From: Alentia gelatinosa
Lineage: Eukaryota; Annelida; Polychaeta; Phyllodocida; Polynoidae
Reading direction: 5' to 3'
DNA: 64,000 bases
Assembly (NCBI GenBank): GCA_950022655.1
Contig: OX465579.1
Location: forward strand, 50,447,950-50,511,949
A program made the translations under genes and the position numbers. Positions 15,101 to 59,007 of the stretch are shown piece by piece; the first letter of the stretch is position 1; each line of letters starts with the position of its first letter. The notes under the pieces are model-generated. The model was given only the letters and a program-made list of their open reading frames with translations. It made no database searches and was not told where the DNA came from.

Positions 15101-18100
15101 GGGTTGAATCATTCTTTGTATCAGTACCGCGATCACCTTTCATTCTTACCACCAAACGCCACCAAAGTGATACATTACAGATTTTCTGCTCCCTCCCATT
15201 GCAGCCATAATGTGGTCACTTTTACATCGTAGTACGTCGGAAGGTCCCATTTTTGCATGGGCGTAAGTGGGAACCACCCATAATTTATTATCATTACGAT
15301 AGAATATCCCAAATATTTATGAGTACGGTTGACATTTGTGCGATTCTTTCCAGCTTTACGTGTGTAATAAATGATTATCGTTTTAGATATAAAGTGTGGA
15401 GAAACGTTATTAATGTCTGGGAACGGAGGGTGGGTCGCTTATCCTGATTCCACCCTAGTTTGACCTATTGTTCTTGTAGGTTTTCATGAATATAACACTG
15501 ACCTTTTTAACCCCAAGGTTGGGTACGATATGTCGAAGAGGGCAGCCCGGGATGCCTTTGAAAAAGCAGGTACGATACATCGTGTATAGTCCTCTTTGTA
15601 ACGAGTAATCATTGATATATAAATAGTGGTCAAGGTAGGTACTTACATGATACTTAACAATGAGTAGTTATTTCAACCGTCATGATATTCAAAACATAGT
15701 TTTATCACAGTAACCCGGAATGATTTCTATGATATATAAATGAATACAAATATATCACTTAAGATTATGATATTAAAGATCCTTTATTGAATTATGGAAG
15801 GTGCCAAATCATATCCTACGCGATCTGAAATAAGGATAAAACCGTGATACTGGTTTTGTATTTTGGTATCTAAGGTCTTACGCCAGAGGATGTTCAAGTG
15901 GTAGAACTCCACGATTGCTTCGCTGCTAACGAATTGATCACCTATGAGGCTCTTGGGTTGTGCCCCGAAGGTAAGATTGTTTTTAGCGTTCGGTAAATGG
16001 TAAAAAAAAATTACTGAAGCTTGCAGCAATGAGAGGTCAGATAACTGATCAACAGCCTTTAATTCGATGAGGAACTCACTAGTACCATTATATGCGTCTG
16101 ATAGTTGCTACATCGTATTTATAACACCTCCAGACAGCTCAGTATCGTAGATTGACCCTGTCAGTTGCTGTGACATGTAAAACCAATACTACCACCACCC
16201 CACAGCTCACTAGACCAACAGAAGAGTTCTTTTCATAAGTTGACAGGCACTTCTTGCTGGTCTTCCACCCATGACCACATCCATGACCATAACACAACTA
16301 TTCATCGGAGAGTTTCCCATAGTAAAACTAACTAAACTCAGACCTTTTTGTTTATATGCTACACGTCTTTTCACCATTATCTATGAAATGCATTGTTTTG
16401 ATTATAGGTCAGGCGGGACAGTTCATTGACCGTGGTGACAACACATACGGTGGAAAGTATGTAGTGAACCCAAGTGGAGGACTTATCTCCAAGGGTCATC
16501 CTCTCGGCGCCACTGGTGAGTACACACTCCCCTTAATACATCAGTCAAAATTCTATCTCAAAGGTGAAAAAACGGAATGTCTTCAATTTGTGTATTTTTT
16601 TCAGGGAGTTTATATAGATTTCATGACGACATAGATGCTGATAATACCATATGACAAGTATAAGTTGATCAGCTGGTCTAATTTCAGCCTGTTCTTTTTC
16701 CTTGTTCATAGGCTTAGCCCAATGTTCTGAGATGTACTGGCAGCTGTTGGGGCAGGCTGGCAAGCGTCAGGTGCATAACGTCAAGGTAGCCCTCGCTCAC
16801 AACATCGGGCTTGGAGGAGCTGCTGTGGTTACCCTCTACAGACGGGGCTTCCCAGACAAGTAAGCAATATCCACACTTGACTATTATAGATCGACATGTA
16901 CCAATAATATGTTTGATTGAGAGTTAGAGACTTCTAGTGCCGTTGCATAATTAAGTGGTGATAGATAGGTTTCTAAAAACAATGAACCCTGTAACATCGA
17001 ACGGAAGGGACTGAGGTTCTTAAGGCCATAGTTACTAATAATAACGGCTGGATGAGTCACATTTAGTTGAGAAAAAGAGAATTCTTGATCGTTTTGGCCA
17101 TTTATTGCTTGGTCTGCATGTAGCCTATACTTTGAGAATGAATATGATGTAGTAGCGTTTCATGCTCCGTTCTAGTAGAACCGCTATGTAGATATTTTCC
17201 GCTCTTGGTATCGGTCACATCCAGTTAGGGATTGGGATATGGGCCTTCCACACAGGAAAAAACGACTGAACATCAAGGGGGATTATGATGACCTCCACAA
17301 AGGACAGTACCAATCAGCCCTGCCATCTGGTGTTCCGTACCAGTATCAAAATATGGCCCTCTAGCGGGTTTTCACAACATGACTGGCTATGTAGGTCAGG
17401 TTCGTCAAGGTAAAGGTCGAAGTGCGTTCCTATCCCTCCGATTCGACTCAAGCCCCAAAGTGGTGGGACTTTGGTTATTGACACCAATCTGAGATAACAT
17501 TTAAACTCCGCGTCAGCTTACTGCACCTTCGACCCAACTACTGCATCGTCCGTGGAGCCCACCCATCATCCGCACATTAAGTATATTCACAGTCAATCAT
17601 GTCAGCTCCAATTTGCACTCTCCATTGTAGGCAGCACCAGTTGGTGGCCGCTCCCACCAGCGCCGCTTCCTCAGGCAAGGACTTCAAATGTGCGCCTATT
17701 TTCGACCAGATCACTGAAACACTCAATAAGGTAATTCTTTTTTTTCTGCCGCAATTATAATGTTTGGGAATGACTGAGATTCATCGTCTGAAATATAAAC
17801 TTATTTCAATGTCGACTGGATTTCCGCATATTTATTGCACGGAAAATACAGAGAAAAATATCACACATTGGCACAGATTTATTAGATTTCCATTCATACA
17901 TTTGCCCTTTATTGAATCTCTGTGACAATTATTTTTGGACAACCTCAATAATCAACGCCTCAAATCCTGCAAAATGTTAAAAGTATGAAGTATTGTAGCA
18001 GAAGTTAATTAGAATGATATAACATCCTCGTATTGTCTATCCAATTATATACATAGTCTTGTCGAGCTATGCCTCTTTTATTCTCACAATATGAGAGTAA

Positions 18101-19615
18101 TCCACCCCAGAGTCTGCAATCGTTGAAAATATAACTCAGGACTATAACCATGTAATTTTCATAAATAATAGGGACTTATATTGTATCTATGCTAATTATC
18201 ATCTAATTTATTGTAATACGCGAAAACGAAAGAATATCAATTATCTAACATAATTAAGTGAGTAGAATATTAATCAGTGGGTTAACCTAGATTTAGGAGG
18301 AGTTGAAGATATCAAATCGACAGTGGAAAACAATTATTCATTGAAGAAGATATATAGTTCTCGGTCAAGATGGAAGTTGGTGGTAAATGATGACCTTTGT
18401 TTTATAGGATGGAGCCGCTTATGTGAAGAAGGTGAAAGGAGTGTTCTGTTTCAAAGTAAAGGACGGACCGAACGGACAAACTGGAGCCTGGGTTGTGGAT
18501 GTCAAGAACGGAAATGGCTCTGTCAAATTCGACCCTCAGGGTAAAAATTATCATCCTCAAATACTATTTACAAAAATAAAGTTTTAACAAATGACTATAG
18601 TAAATTATCAAAGACACTCGTTGATATGATATATATATGCATGTATAAAGTGAGTCCCATACTGTAATCATAGTATGATTTGCGGTTTTGACAAACGAGG
18701 ACTAGATTTGACACGCGTCTGTTGCTGATGTTACAGGGAAAGGGGACGTGACATTGTCCATGTCTGACGAGAACCTGCTCAAACTGATGATGGGCAAACT
18801 GAACCCGCAACAGGTATGTATCATGTACTGTGGGAGTTCACAGAACTACATGGTAGAGATGAGTTACTACACGTATGTAATGCTATCCGACTCCTGTGTG
18901 GAGATAGCGGTGAGACATGGAGAGATAACAGTGAAGACGGATCGGTGATAACCCTCATTCTGTGCACGTTGTACCAGTACAACTGTCCAGAACTGTGTTA
19001 TCACATAGCGACGAGATAACTCCACACAGCCACTGACACTGTGGGACATTTTGCGTCGCTTAAGCTCGGTAGTGAGGGAGTTCAACTAAACATAGTCTCT
19101 ATGTTATATTTTAGTTATTTGTACTCGGTAATAGCAACTGAGGGGAATTGCTATTTGTCAGCAATATTCTTAGGGTCAATTATAAAAACATTGCTGGCGA
19201 GTTGGTTACCCATGAGTGGGTCTGTTTGAAGTTACGTAAAGTTCAGTGAGCAATCAACGTGTTTCATATTTTACCATGGCCGTATTCAAATGTATATCTT
19301 TTACATTGTGTCTTGGATGAACTGTTCTCATCAAGAACAAACGTAAGTTTTGAGGAAAGAAAAAATATATATACACAATAAAAGAGATTGATGTATGAAA
19401 ATGTTTGAGTATCTACAAAGGATGCAGCTAACCTAGAAATGAAACTACGAACAAACATAAATATATTTGAAAAACTATACGTGATTATTGGCTAACAACT
19501 ATTTTAATTACCTTTCTTCCAGGCCTTCTTCCAAGGCAAACTGAAGATCACGGGAAATATGGGACTAGCAATGAAACTCAAAGAGCTGCAACCTGCCAAC
19601 AAGTCCAAGTTGTAG
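122..19615 (+). CDS. SCP2: Sterol carrier protein x (3-ketoacyl-CoA thiolase fused to SCP2 domain), 18 exons
   Basis: Exons: 122-169, 4940-4997, 5424-5495, 6096-6160, 6856-6919, 7253-7317, 7726-7852, 8629-8692, 9889-9975, 10969-11119, 15518-15569, 15875-15970, 16408-16515, 16712-16859, 17631-17730, 18408-18540, 18737-18813, 19523-19615. All introns are GT-AG and phases join to one 535-residue frame (human SCPx is about 547). Residues 1 to about 400 are the thiolase: nucleophile Cys86 in [12 protein letters not shown] at 297-300, [14 protein letters not shown] around 340-353. Residues about 420-528 are the SCP2 sterol/fatty-acyl-binding fold, including [18 protein letters not shown]. The protein ends SKL, a type 1 peroxisomal targeting signal. 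Known role of the family: thiolytic cleavage of branched-chain and bile-acid-type 3-ketoacyl-CoAs in peroxisomes, with lipid transfer by the SCP2 part. The start is the first ATG, in an AAGATGGCGG context. Mammals make a short SCP2 from an internal promoter; I saw no convincing equivalent here. Confidence 0.97.
170..4939 (+). other. SCP2 intron 1 (4.8 kb)
   Basis: This is the longest SCP2 intron, with GT-AG borders. It contains nuclear-receptor-type repeats (2285-2314), a GC-rich patch at about 2410-2520, and a run of 14 C at 3694-3707. Short open frames here (for example 1118-1450 on the minus strand) have no coding character. Confidence 0.7.
2285..2314 (+). promoter_or_regulatory. DR1 plus DR0 nuclear-receptor half-site cluster in SCP2 intron 1
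   Basis: TGACCTTTGACCT (2285-2297) is a direct repeat of TGACCT with 1 base spacing, the reverse complement of a DR1 (PPAR/RXR, HNF4 type). TGACCTTGACCT follows at 2303-2314 (spacing 0). Single GGTCA half-sites lie just downstream. The motif is directly visible; binding is inference. The same TGACCT-rich string could also belong to a dispersed repeat. Confidence 0.4.
8469..8535 (+). repeat. Dispersed intronic repeat, copy 1
   Basis: This has the core GCGTCCA(C/T)CCG followed by an AT-rich stretch and CACACTTAGCTCTTGTTT. The same arrangement recurs at about 14,687-14,760 and 14,909-14,985. It lies in SCP2 intron 7 and resembles the end of a SINE or MITE family, but no termini are defined. Confidence 0.4.
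11888..13579. mobile_element. Middle nested TIR element
   Basis: CAGGTAACGGGTTC at 11,888-11,901 has an exact inverted copy GAACCCGTTACCTG at 13,566-13,579. It lies wholly inside the 11,630-14,032 element and itself encloses the inverted pair at 12,104-13,430. I see no convincing target duplication, and no coding sequence. Confidence 0.55.
12104..13430. mobile_element. Head-to-head pair of MITE-like copies forming a 1.3 kb palindrome
   Basis: Two arms (12,104-12,776 and 12,778-13,430) are inverted copies around base 12,777. The central 49 bases are a perfect palindrome around GGGCCCCTGGGGCCC; further out the arms match well with diverged patches. The outer ends both read CAGGGACCCGTTTCAATAG inward, and the centre reads CAGGGGCCCGTTTCAATAG, so each arm looks like a whole element with its own TIRs. 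Each arm carries GAGAGGGTATACCCTCTC (about 12,298-12,315; 13,219-13,236) and repeated TAGTGAC motifs. No target duplication is evident. Confidence 0.7.
14590..14672. repeat. CTCC microsatellite
   Basis: A pyrimidine-only tetranucleotide run of CTCC units, interrupted by CTCACTCCTTT, in SCP2 intron 10. Confidence 0.9.
14687..14985 (+). repeat. Dispersed intronic repeat, copies 2 and 3 in tandem
   Basis: Two related blocks (about 14,687-14,760 and 14,909-14,985) share the order GTCCACC(T/C)GCTC, then GGCCAATATTTCT, then CACTTAGCTC. They are separated by a run of 20 C. Copy 1 is in intron 7, so the family is dispersed through the SCP2 introns. The spacing suggests two insertions or a local duplication. 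Confidence 0.45.
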
Positions 19616-20602
19616 AAGAACCTTTCCCATCGCCATTAGATGTACATGTGCAGAATGTTAATGAACTACACGAAAATTGTTATGATTGGGAAATATGCTT
19701 TGAGTTGAAGGTTTGTTTCAACTTTCATCTCACAAAGTCTAACCGAATGAGGTTATGTAGCAAACTTAAGCATTTTTCGCAATTACACTGATGTGAGTGT
19801 GGTCCTGAGTTTATCCAAACCCCTGAAATTAAATCAACAAGCCATTTAAATTCACAAAATTACGTTTTAACCGTTTAGATTGCCATCTTGTAAACTTGCC
19901 ATCTTATCAGGGGTGGGATAATAAGTAAAGACCAGCTCAATGTTGTGAAATATCTCTGAACAAATGTAAACTAATTTCATCGGCATGCAGGACAGCAAGA
20001 GTGATGTATATTTAAAAAAAAACAGAATTGGTAGGCATTGGCCTCAGCCGAGATTGGTGCGACTGAAAAGACTGTGATAATTTGGTAGTGATTTCGTGAA
20101 TTGAGTGTCAGTGTGATTCAGAAGAATGCCCTTTGCCATGAATTTATCATGTGTAAATAACGGTATGTGACTTGGACCGTCTGATGTATGATACTGGTCT
20201 TTATAGTAATCATGGAGTAAGATATGTATAACCTGTTTTTTACGATAGAATATTACTTTATAAGACTCGGTAACACTAGTTTCCCTTTGAATAAGAGCAT
20301 GTACTGACTGAGTTCTTTGTTATTCGGTTTATTATAGCGTGTGTGGCAGCCCACACGTCCGACCACGCAAAACAGAATGTGCAAAAGTGCACTCCATATT
20401 CATTCCATCACCGACCAAAAAATATAACGAACCATTATTGAAAATTCTGAAATTCATCCGAATAAATTTTCCCGTGCAGTTCCTTGTTTTTCTCCTTGTT
20501 TCTCAAATTATTTGTGAAAGATCATAACGAACCCTTTATTGATTGATAACCTAGAGCCATGCATTCAACTAAACGTTGAGACATCTGTTCATTATAAATA
20601 AA
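19616..20602 (+). terminator. SCP2 3' UTR with candidate poly(A) signal
   Basis: From the SCP2 stop codon to AATAAA at 20,597-20,602. An earlier variant, ATTAAA, occurs at about 19,828-19,833. Either could direct cleavage; the choice needs transcript data. No open frame here has coding character. Confidence 0.4.
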
Positions 20603-21920
20603 CCTAAGATAAACTTTCATCATTGACGGGGGTATGAAAGCGCTGTTGTTTATGGACTGTAAGTGTGCATCAAGATGTAAATGGTAACCATGGAGACGGA
20701 CATTAGGCCGCGACTGGCCGTCAGTGTTAAACCATCACATCAAGACGCCATAGTTCTAGTCACGCCCGCTAAATTTACAAATTGGTTATTAGTATCTTGG
20801 CATCATAAAAATATAGCAATCTGAAAGCTGCATGGTATCCACTTACCTGTGTATAAAGTTTCTGGAGATGTGCGTCATGGTAAATCCTGTATCTGACCAG
20901 AAAAGCAGCACGGTGCAATGACAACACGCGTCGTTCACGCCAATTCATAGATACGAGGTGTCTCACTAGAGGACGTTCACGTAGCTACATCTCTGCGAAA
21001 CAGAGGCCCTTCATTATCTGCGGTGATTCTAGATACATTCGAGAACGACCGTGTGGCTACCCTCCCGACACGTCAGAGAACATTTACTGAAAACCGTTTA
21101 AAAAAGCAGACGAAAATCAGTGAATTCAAAGAACCCACATGCCGCCGCTTTTGTGTTGACACAGACGTTATGCATTATTCAACACCCCCGCCACCTTGTA
21201 GCGCTTGGGTGAACTATTCCGAAAGCTAAAGGAGAAAAAATCGCCATCTTCTCTCATAAAATATGTAAATGAGCCGCACATCTGAAAGAAGAATCGACTA
21301 ACACAAACGTTGAGTGTTTTCTGGTGGTTAATTCCGTATTTAGATTTTATAGCCCTGCAATAATCTCTGGGGACGTTAGGGGACAGTGGGTGCGTTACCC
21401 TGCAGGACTCTGTCTCCAGAGGGTTTTCACTTTAAATCAAAGATGTTTTATGGAAAGTTGTAGCGGCTTATCTTTATCAGAAATGACTCATTGTTTCGGC
21501 TATACCATTCAAACTGAACGCATAAAGTACAATAAACCAATGCACTTGTCACCTTACCAACATTTGATACAATTGTCGTAGGTGCCATGGGGAATTACTG
21601 AATTTCTATGAGGCCAGTATTGTCTTCGCTATTTGATCCTATTTCCCCCTAACTTGGGGGTCCATGTCGACATAGTAAATCAATTATTGAAATCCAAGAA
21701 ATGTATGGGATGCAAAATGGGATCTATGAACTCATATCGTTGGAGATAATAGTATAGCAGCACAGAATAAGGTGATAGCTACTGTGACCACATGAATGGC
21801 TAGATACAGTTCTGTTCTCTGTTTTCCTGGAGAACAATGCTTCACAATATTCCTATGAATATACATTGTATAGCGGAGTAAAGAACAGAGAAGCGACACA
21901 ATATGTTGTAAAATTGGCAT
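20603..21920. other. Intergenic space between convergent genes
   Basis: This lies between the SCP2 poly(A) candidate and the poly(A) candidate of the minus-strand gene (TTTATT, 21,921-21,926). Short open frames such as 21,324-21,581 have no recognisable features. I see nothing else in it. Confidence 0.5.
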
Positions 21921-22514
21921 TTTATTAGATATGACTAGCAGTCTGTTAGAACGGGAATGCCGAAGGACATGGTAGAACCTGTCTGGGAATACACTACCGA
22001 CATGTAGAAAGTACGTAGGATAAATATGTTGTAACAGTCTTATTAACACAAAACTCTGCCAAGCCTAGGGTAGTTATGTGCGTAACACACAAACTTCTAT
22101 ATAAACTTTTCGCATCTCTATACATAATATATGGGCTGATAGTGTAAGGTGTTCATCAGGTAATGGGATTCAGTTTGACCTTTCATCCTGTTTTAGTTTA
22201 ATATACAATTTAGATAATACTTCCGATTTGAGCTCAACCATTTTATAGTAGTTAATGTGTCATAATCGTATAGTTCACCACTGAGTCGGGAGTTGGTGGT
22301 TGTTGGTAAAACTGAATCTGTCGCTCTTTTTTCTAAGTAGAAACAGATCCCCGTTGCATGCATTGAACAGAACGCTTTTTTAGACCTCTATTTCCTGCAT
22401 TTCCACCAAAGATACTGTGATAGCTTCCCATGCCCCCTCCCCCACCAACCACGAGGTTCCCGTCAGTCACGTGTGACCGTTTCGCATGACCTGTTATCGT
22501 GGACCTACTGCAGT
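21921..22514 (-). terminator. 3' UTR and candidate poly(A) signal of the minus-strand membrane-protein gene
   Basis: AATAAA on the minus strand (TTTATT on plus, 21,921-21,926) lies about 590 bases past the stop codon at 22,515-22,517. The gene is therefore tail-to-tail with SCP2. Confidence 0.35.
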
Positions 22515-53379
<30,865 letters not shown>

Positions 53380-54987
53380 CTGCAAAGAGTCAATTAAGAG
53401 GTCATTAGACTTTCGAATGGATTGTTAATTGAACGGAGATTAAAAAGGTGTGAGGCACTATGCGTGAGAATTAACCTATGAGAAGAAGTCTAAAGAATAC
53501 ACTCCCCGTCAAATAATTTACACCAAGGTGTATAGGGAGCAGCATATTAATAGAGCACATTTACGTATTCATCACAGTCCATAGGAAACAGTATGATAGT
53601 TCAGTGGGGGCCGACATCGTCCATCAATGAGAACAAACGTTGGTATATAGAGAGTATAATGCTTAAGACAAGAACTATGGTGAATGCGAAGGTTCTCCCC
53701 TTTGATAAAAGCATATTCATGTTGCAGCCACACAACAAAGCTTTTAACCGTTAATCCTAGTACATTGCTGTTTTCTAAACTGATTGACTAATGATAATCT
53801 CTTATAATATTACCAACATTCACAAAAGTGATATTTTGTTTGCAATAGGATAGATACCATTACGATGCGACACAGTCATCAGCCGCTCTACTTAATGTTC
53901 TTCTGGACCACAGGAACGACCTCCATGTGGTGATCACAGGTCTAATAGCTGTTGATGCGTCAGATACTTTATGTACCCCATTTCCAGCCAAGATATATTT
54001 ATATCAGACATGCATAGAGGAAAAACCTAAGGATGTCTGCACCTTATTTATTTTACACGATTTTCTCTAATAGGACGACCACTCGATTTATATAATAATT
54101 TTTGACTTACTATACTATTCTGTAAAAAGATATATAAATAGATAGCAATATCGTCTGGGTGCATATAGAAAATATTTCTTGACATTAACATTAACTTTAA
54201 CCACAAAAGGTTAACTTCGTAATACACTCGCTAACATTCACCACCTCACCACATGTTATCTATATATTTGGTATTCCAAGGAAAGATATCTATATTATAA
54301 GGGTAGAACCAGCCTCCAGTATCTCCACTGATTAGAAGATAAGAAGTACAACGTCATCTAACAGAAAACCTAGCGACCACACCGACCCGATATTTGACAG
54401 CAGACCTGAGAAAAATAACAGTCTCAGTAAACTACTATCTAATAACATCCCTGTGTGTCGTGTTTGATACACGCCACTCAAACTGCCTGACAGAAAGATG
54501 CCCTCCTCTATAATCATACTTATGTATACAAAAGTGATGGTGGAAGTAACTCATTGTCAGTCCTTGTTACCTGATATCATCCGCCATCTCAATATCCTAT
54601 TATGTTCAACAATTCTTGCAAGACATCGTACCAAACACTACTACCTGCATACATAAGAGAAAGGTCGTATCAACCTAGTACTTACAATAGCTTATTTGAA
54701 TCTATCATTATCATACTAATGGAATATCTGCCTCATGACCTTCGACTAGGTCCCTAAAGTAAGGGTTATACATGTATCTGAAAACACGTATATAAACGAG
54801 ATACAATAAAGACAATTTTAAAAAGTATCGGTTAAACACCTAATCAAAAGAAATTAATTGGAACAAACTATCGATCAACTCCAATGACTTAGATTTTTGT
54901 TAGAGGGTGAAAGGGAAGATAGACTAAATCATATCTAACATTTCCCAAAGGGGGTCTGTCCATAGTGCAGATAGGTGTAACATTCTC

Positions 54988-55131
54988 TTTATCTCACCCC
55001 TGGTATTTTTGTCCCATAGGCTTAACATTGGGAACTCGTTCTCTATGCCCCTACGAGTATTGCAGTCCATTCTCCATGGTCTATATCCTCTGCGGCGACC
55101 ATTCTTCTAGTGTGTACAGGGGTGAGATAAA
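54988..55131 (+). mobile_element. MITE family A, copy 2
   Basis: TTTATCTCACCCCTG at the left and CAGGGGTGAGATAAA at the right. The internal GTCCCATAGGCTTAACATT is shared with copies 1 and 3. The downstream flank GAAAGCAACTCG is also shared with copy 1. Confidence 0.75.
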
Positions 55132-55464
55132 TACAGAAAGCAACTCGATTTGGTCAAATTTGTTGCTTCTTTTTTAATTCCACATGCTGTGTCAATTTCC
55201 CATGAAGTATGCAGGTCAATAATGTGTCGTTTGTAGCATTTATCATACTTGCTGTGTTCTTATATCCACAGTGAGCGCACACTGGATCTAGAAATAGGAT
55301 AACAGATACATGGCCTACATTGTATACTGCAGTCTATCAATCTTTGTAGTGTACATATAATACATATTGTCAAACAATAGACAATGCCTAATATAGCACC
55401 GAGGAAAAGTTATATTTGCACATGCCTGCAGCATAGATTGTCAAACACAATGCCATGCATGATA

Positions 55465-55606
55465 CAGAAGGACCCCGCTTAAGGGGGTTGGCCCTTACTG
55501 GGTTAAGATGAAGACTTTACCGAGAGAGGAAATCCATTCCTAATAAATTGTAGGTTAACGCGGAGTGTTCCCTTAAATGGGGCGTCACGGAAGTGGGATT
55601 CTCTGG
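55465..55606. mobile_element. Diverged Tigger-like MITE
   Basis: CAGAAGGACCCCGCTTAAG on the left, next to TA. The right end GGGATTCTCTGG followed by TA is a weaker inverted match. Length and end pattern resemble the 48,671-48,802 element. Confidence 0.4.
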
Positions 55607-58600
55607 TACATCACTGGGTATATAACCCACGTTTCTGGTAGACGATTAATATGTGATATATATGAAATATATTATCATACACTATGTCATGTTTAATATG
55701 GTATGGGGTATGGGACAAATGTTCTCACAATCTAGAAGAGCTCTATAGCAGTACCAACAGCAGAATAAAAGCAAAGTAATTTGAAGTGGGCCGGCAACAA
55801 AGCTGTCAGTATTCATTAATAATGATTAGCATCCATCTTAACTGTAATTGTCTCCATACATCATTTAAGCAGTGAATGATACATCCGGAGAAACATCTCT
55901 AAATCAGGTAGGCGACGGCCAAAAGAACATCCCCCTCAGTGCGCTAGGTGATGGGCGCAAAGATAGGCTGACACTATCTGTTATGAGAATCTGGTATGAT
56001 AAGGCGGGTTCGAGTTATGCCTCGAGTCCCACCAGCAGACTATAAACTGTACCCGTCCTCCACTATTCCGAGCGGCCCAACATAATGCACCCCAAGAACA
56101 GCATCTGCCTCAGTGCCAAGTCTGACAGCCATAAAGCAAAGTGAGTGTAAGGATGTCTGAAGGTGGCCGGGAGCAGTCACGCCATGACCGCCTTTGTTGC
56201 ACCTAGATGCCAGGTTAGTGGGCACAATAGACGGAACCTTTTATATGTCGCGCCATGTTTATGGATGTTTCCTCCCCGAATGCCAAACTGTAGTAATTTG
56301 AAAACATCCCATCAATGTATATGTCCTTTTATTATGTATGTCTCTTAGGATTGGCCTTGGGAAATGGTAAAATTGTATATGCCACAGCCTGGATAGATCG
56401 ACATCCTGATTGCGAAATGCATCACTCTGAGACTGAGGGGTCTAAAGCCAAAAGTAGAGTTTACCGTTCGCTTAGATCTTGACTCTAAAACATTCAATAA
56501 TGTACTCGATCTCCTCATCAATCTCTGTCCCACATTACATCCACTTCCTGCATGTTTACACATATACCCGCTACCTGAAGGTTCACCCCACAATCTCTCC
56601 CCTCACATCACACTAACCACCAGCTACTTCAACCCTACAATCTCTAACTTCCCATTCTTAGCAGCTATCTTCTGGTTCACCTATACAAACTCTAACCTCA
56701 CACTCACCACCTGCTACTTCACCGCTACATTCCCTGACCTCATATGAGACTCCATAACTACTTGTCAAGTAGCTAAAGAGAGCTCTCGGGAAGTTATGTC
56801 AAGCAGGCCTCACACGCATAGCAGGCCAGCTTTCAGTCGGACACGCCCCTTAAGAATGTTCTTTGATGAATAAATGACGTCCTTTGGGCATTTGTTTACC
56901 TTTCCATTGCAGATATTTCACACTCAGTTCATCAAGGTGCCAGCTCTGGGGAAGGGGATCGAGATGGGAAGCAGTGATAAAAGCACGTTACTGATGCTAT
57001 AATCTGGGGCGAATAATCTGAGCTGGGACTGAAATCTATCATCATGTAACTTAGAGATGGAACCCGGCCCAGCTCAGACCGTGCATATGGTCCCAATCAA
57101 TCATCACCAAGCCACACCACCACGCACTGCGCAATGGCCGGCCAGCAAATAAATATCCACCAATATGGGCTGACAGCAGGAGAGCGATGCTTGGAGAGTC
57201 AGGACTGGAGATCCTTGTGTGGAGAGTGATGGCTAGGGGGGGGGGGGGGTGATGTCAGAGAATGTGAATGGAGAGTAAGGACTGGAAAGCGGTGTAAATA
57301 GAATGATCGCTGAAGGTGAGGTCATATAGTGTGCATGAAGATCATGGGCTAGAAAGTTGTGTGAATAGTGAGGGCACAGTAAGTATATGGGGGGTGAGGC
57401 TAGACCAGGGTGGGTGGAGAGTGAAGGATGGAAAGTGATGTGTCATTCTGGTTTTTCACACCTTCACTGTTATACATGATAGTTTCCCGCAACTACAACA
57501 TTTAAACATTTTAAGAAATACGAGGAAATACGAGGATTGAATGTGCTGGTTAATGATCATTTACATGAACATTATCCACAATAAGAGGTTGTATACAGCA
57601 GCGTGGAGAGAATATGAATGGGGACAGCTGGTGGGATGGGGAGGCAGGCAACCATCCACAGCGGTGTGGATGATCAGAACAGATCAATCAATACCACGCG
57701 TAGATGGGCAGACTGCCCATGTGGTGTGCCCTTATCGAAGTTGGCATGTGGTCACAGGATGATGAGCTACAGGGAGGGGAGGAGGGGGAAGGCTAGGTGA
57801 GGTGAGACCTCTGCAAGCTTAAGTTTCTGCCTTACATGGGGACATGACGATGGGGCGAGTGCAGGAGACGCTAAAGCCATACATCCAGCTAGATATGGAA
57901 TTTTTGGTCAAGAATGGGAAAGCCACACCGCAGGCGGATATTGAACTACTCTTACATCCCCGTTTAATTAGTAGTTACTGTGGGCCCAGCTACAGACTGA
58001 ACATATCGAAAGGTTAGGAGGACAGCAGAAAACGGATTTGACGGCCACTATAAGGTAACCTTCCCTCGCCTACTCCTACGGATTGGATTATCATAAATCG
58101 GATTAGCGAAGACGGTGACTGCACGCAGTAGAGCCAAAAGAATGGTGTAGATGAAAACCGGACATACATGTTCACTGCTGTCAGTGTCACATATCTGACC
58201 TTTCAAAACATGGAACAGGTTGTCAAGATAGTTGCGGTAATTGACTGGAGGTGTTTTACAAATAGCAAACTGCTCAGTTATTTGTCAGACGTGCATTAAA
58301 TAACAAACAGGTCTTTGGGTAATGGTGGTAGCATTTTGACTGGTAATGCAGCGGGGATGTCTTACACATAGACATACATGTACCATACAAGACATCACGC
58401 TATCGGCAGAGGACAATAAAATTCACATTTATTTAAAACATCATAAACCCTTCTCAGAATGATCAAATCAATATTACAGGATGCATATTTTCGAGGAGAA
58501 TAAAATGGTAAAAACATATTTCAACATGGTATAATGTTTTCCAAATTCCGAGTAACGCAAAAACAGGATTGAAATGTGAAGGCCATTTCCCTACAGAGCG

Positions 58601-59007
58601 GCCCACACCAGGCCTGTTTTAATGATAATACAAACCATCTCCTGAGATATCCGTAATATGGACCAGAAAAATGTCTGGTAATGATATCTAAACCATGCCC
58701 CTTTTCTCCTTCTTCTTCATTCACAGTAAGTGATGATTTGTAGTGTCTGACCTATAAACCATTGAGGTTGTTGACAGTGGACAGGTTCGGTCGGCCGTGT
58801 CCAATTATATCCACACGTCCTCTCACACAATGAAGGCCATGCTCAGTTACCAACATGTGGCTAGCTTTCGGCTTACAAGACTAAATAGAATTTTATTTCC
58901 TGTAAATATAAGATTACCATTCATACTATTGGGACAACTAGTATTAACTCATTCAGTCCTGCACGCTAGCAGCTGCTTCACACTCGAGCATAATTCTGAA
59001 GTGACCT

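Larger units (their letters stand above)
11120..15517 (+). other. SCP2 intron 10 (4.4 kb), repeat-filled
   Basis: GT-AG borders. Most of this intron is the nested element 11,630-14,032. Downstream are a CTCC microsatellite (14,590-14,672), a run of 20 C (14,823-14,842) and two copies of a dispersed repeat (14,687-14,760 and 14,909-14,985). No coding exon is seen. Confidence 0.7.

Noticed and set aside
55950..56030. tRNA-like B box (GGTTCGAG)
   Set aside because: No A box and no cloverleaf can be drawn around it.
56040..56225. Minus-strand frame with an acceptor-like sequence and stop
   Set aside because: No upstream partner exon, and it would interrupt the membrane-protein gene; evidence too weak for a gene call.
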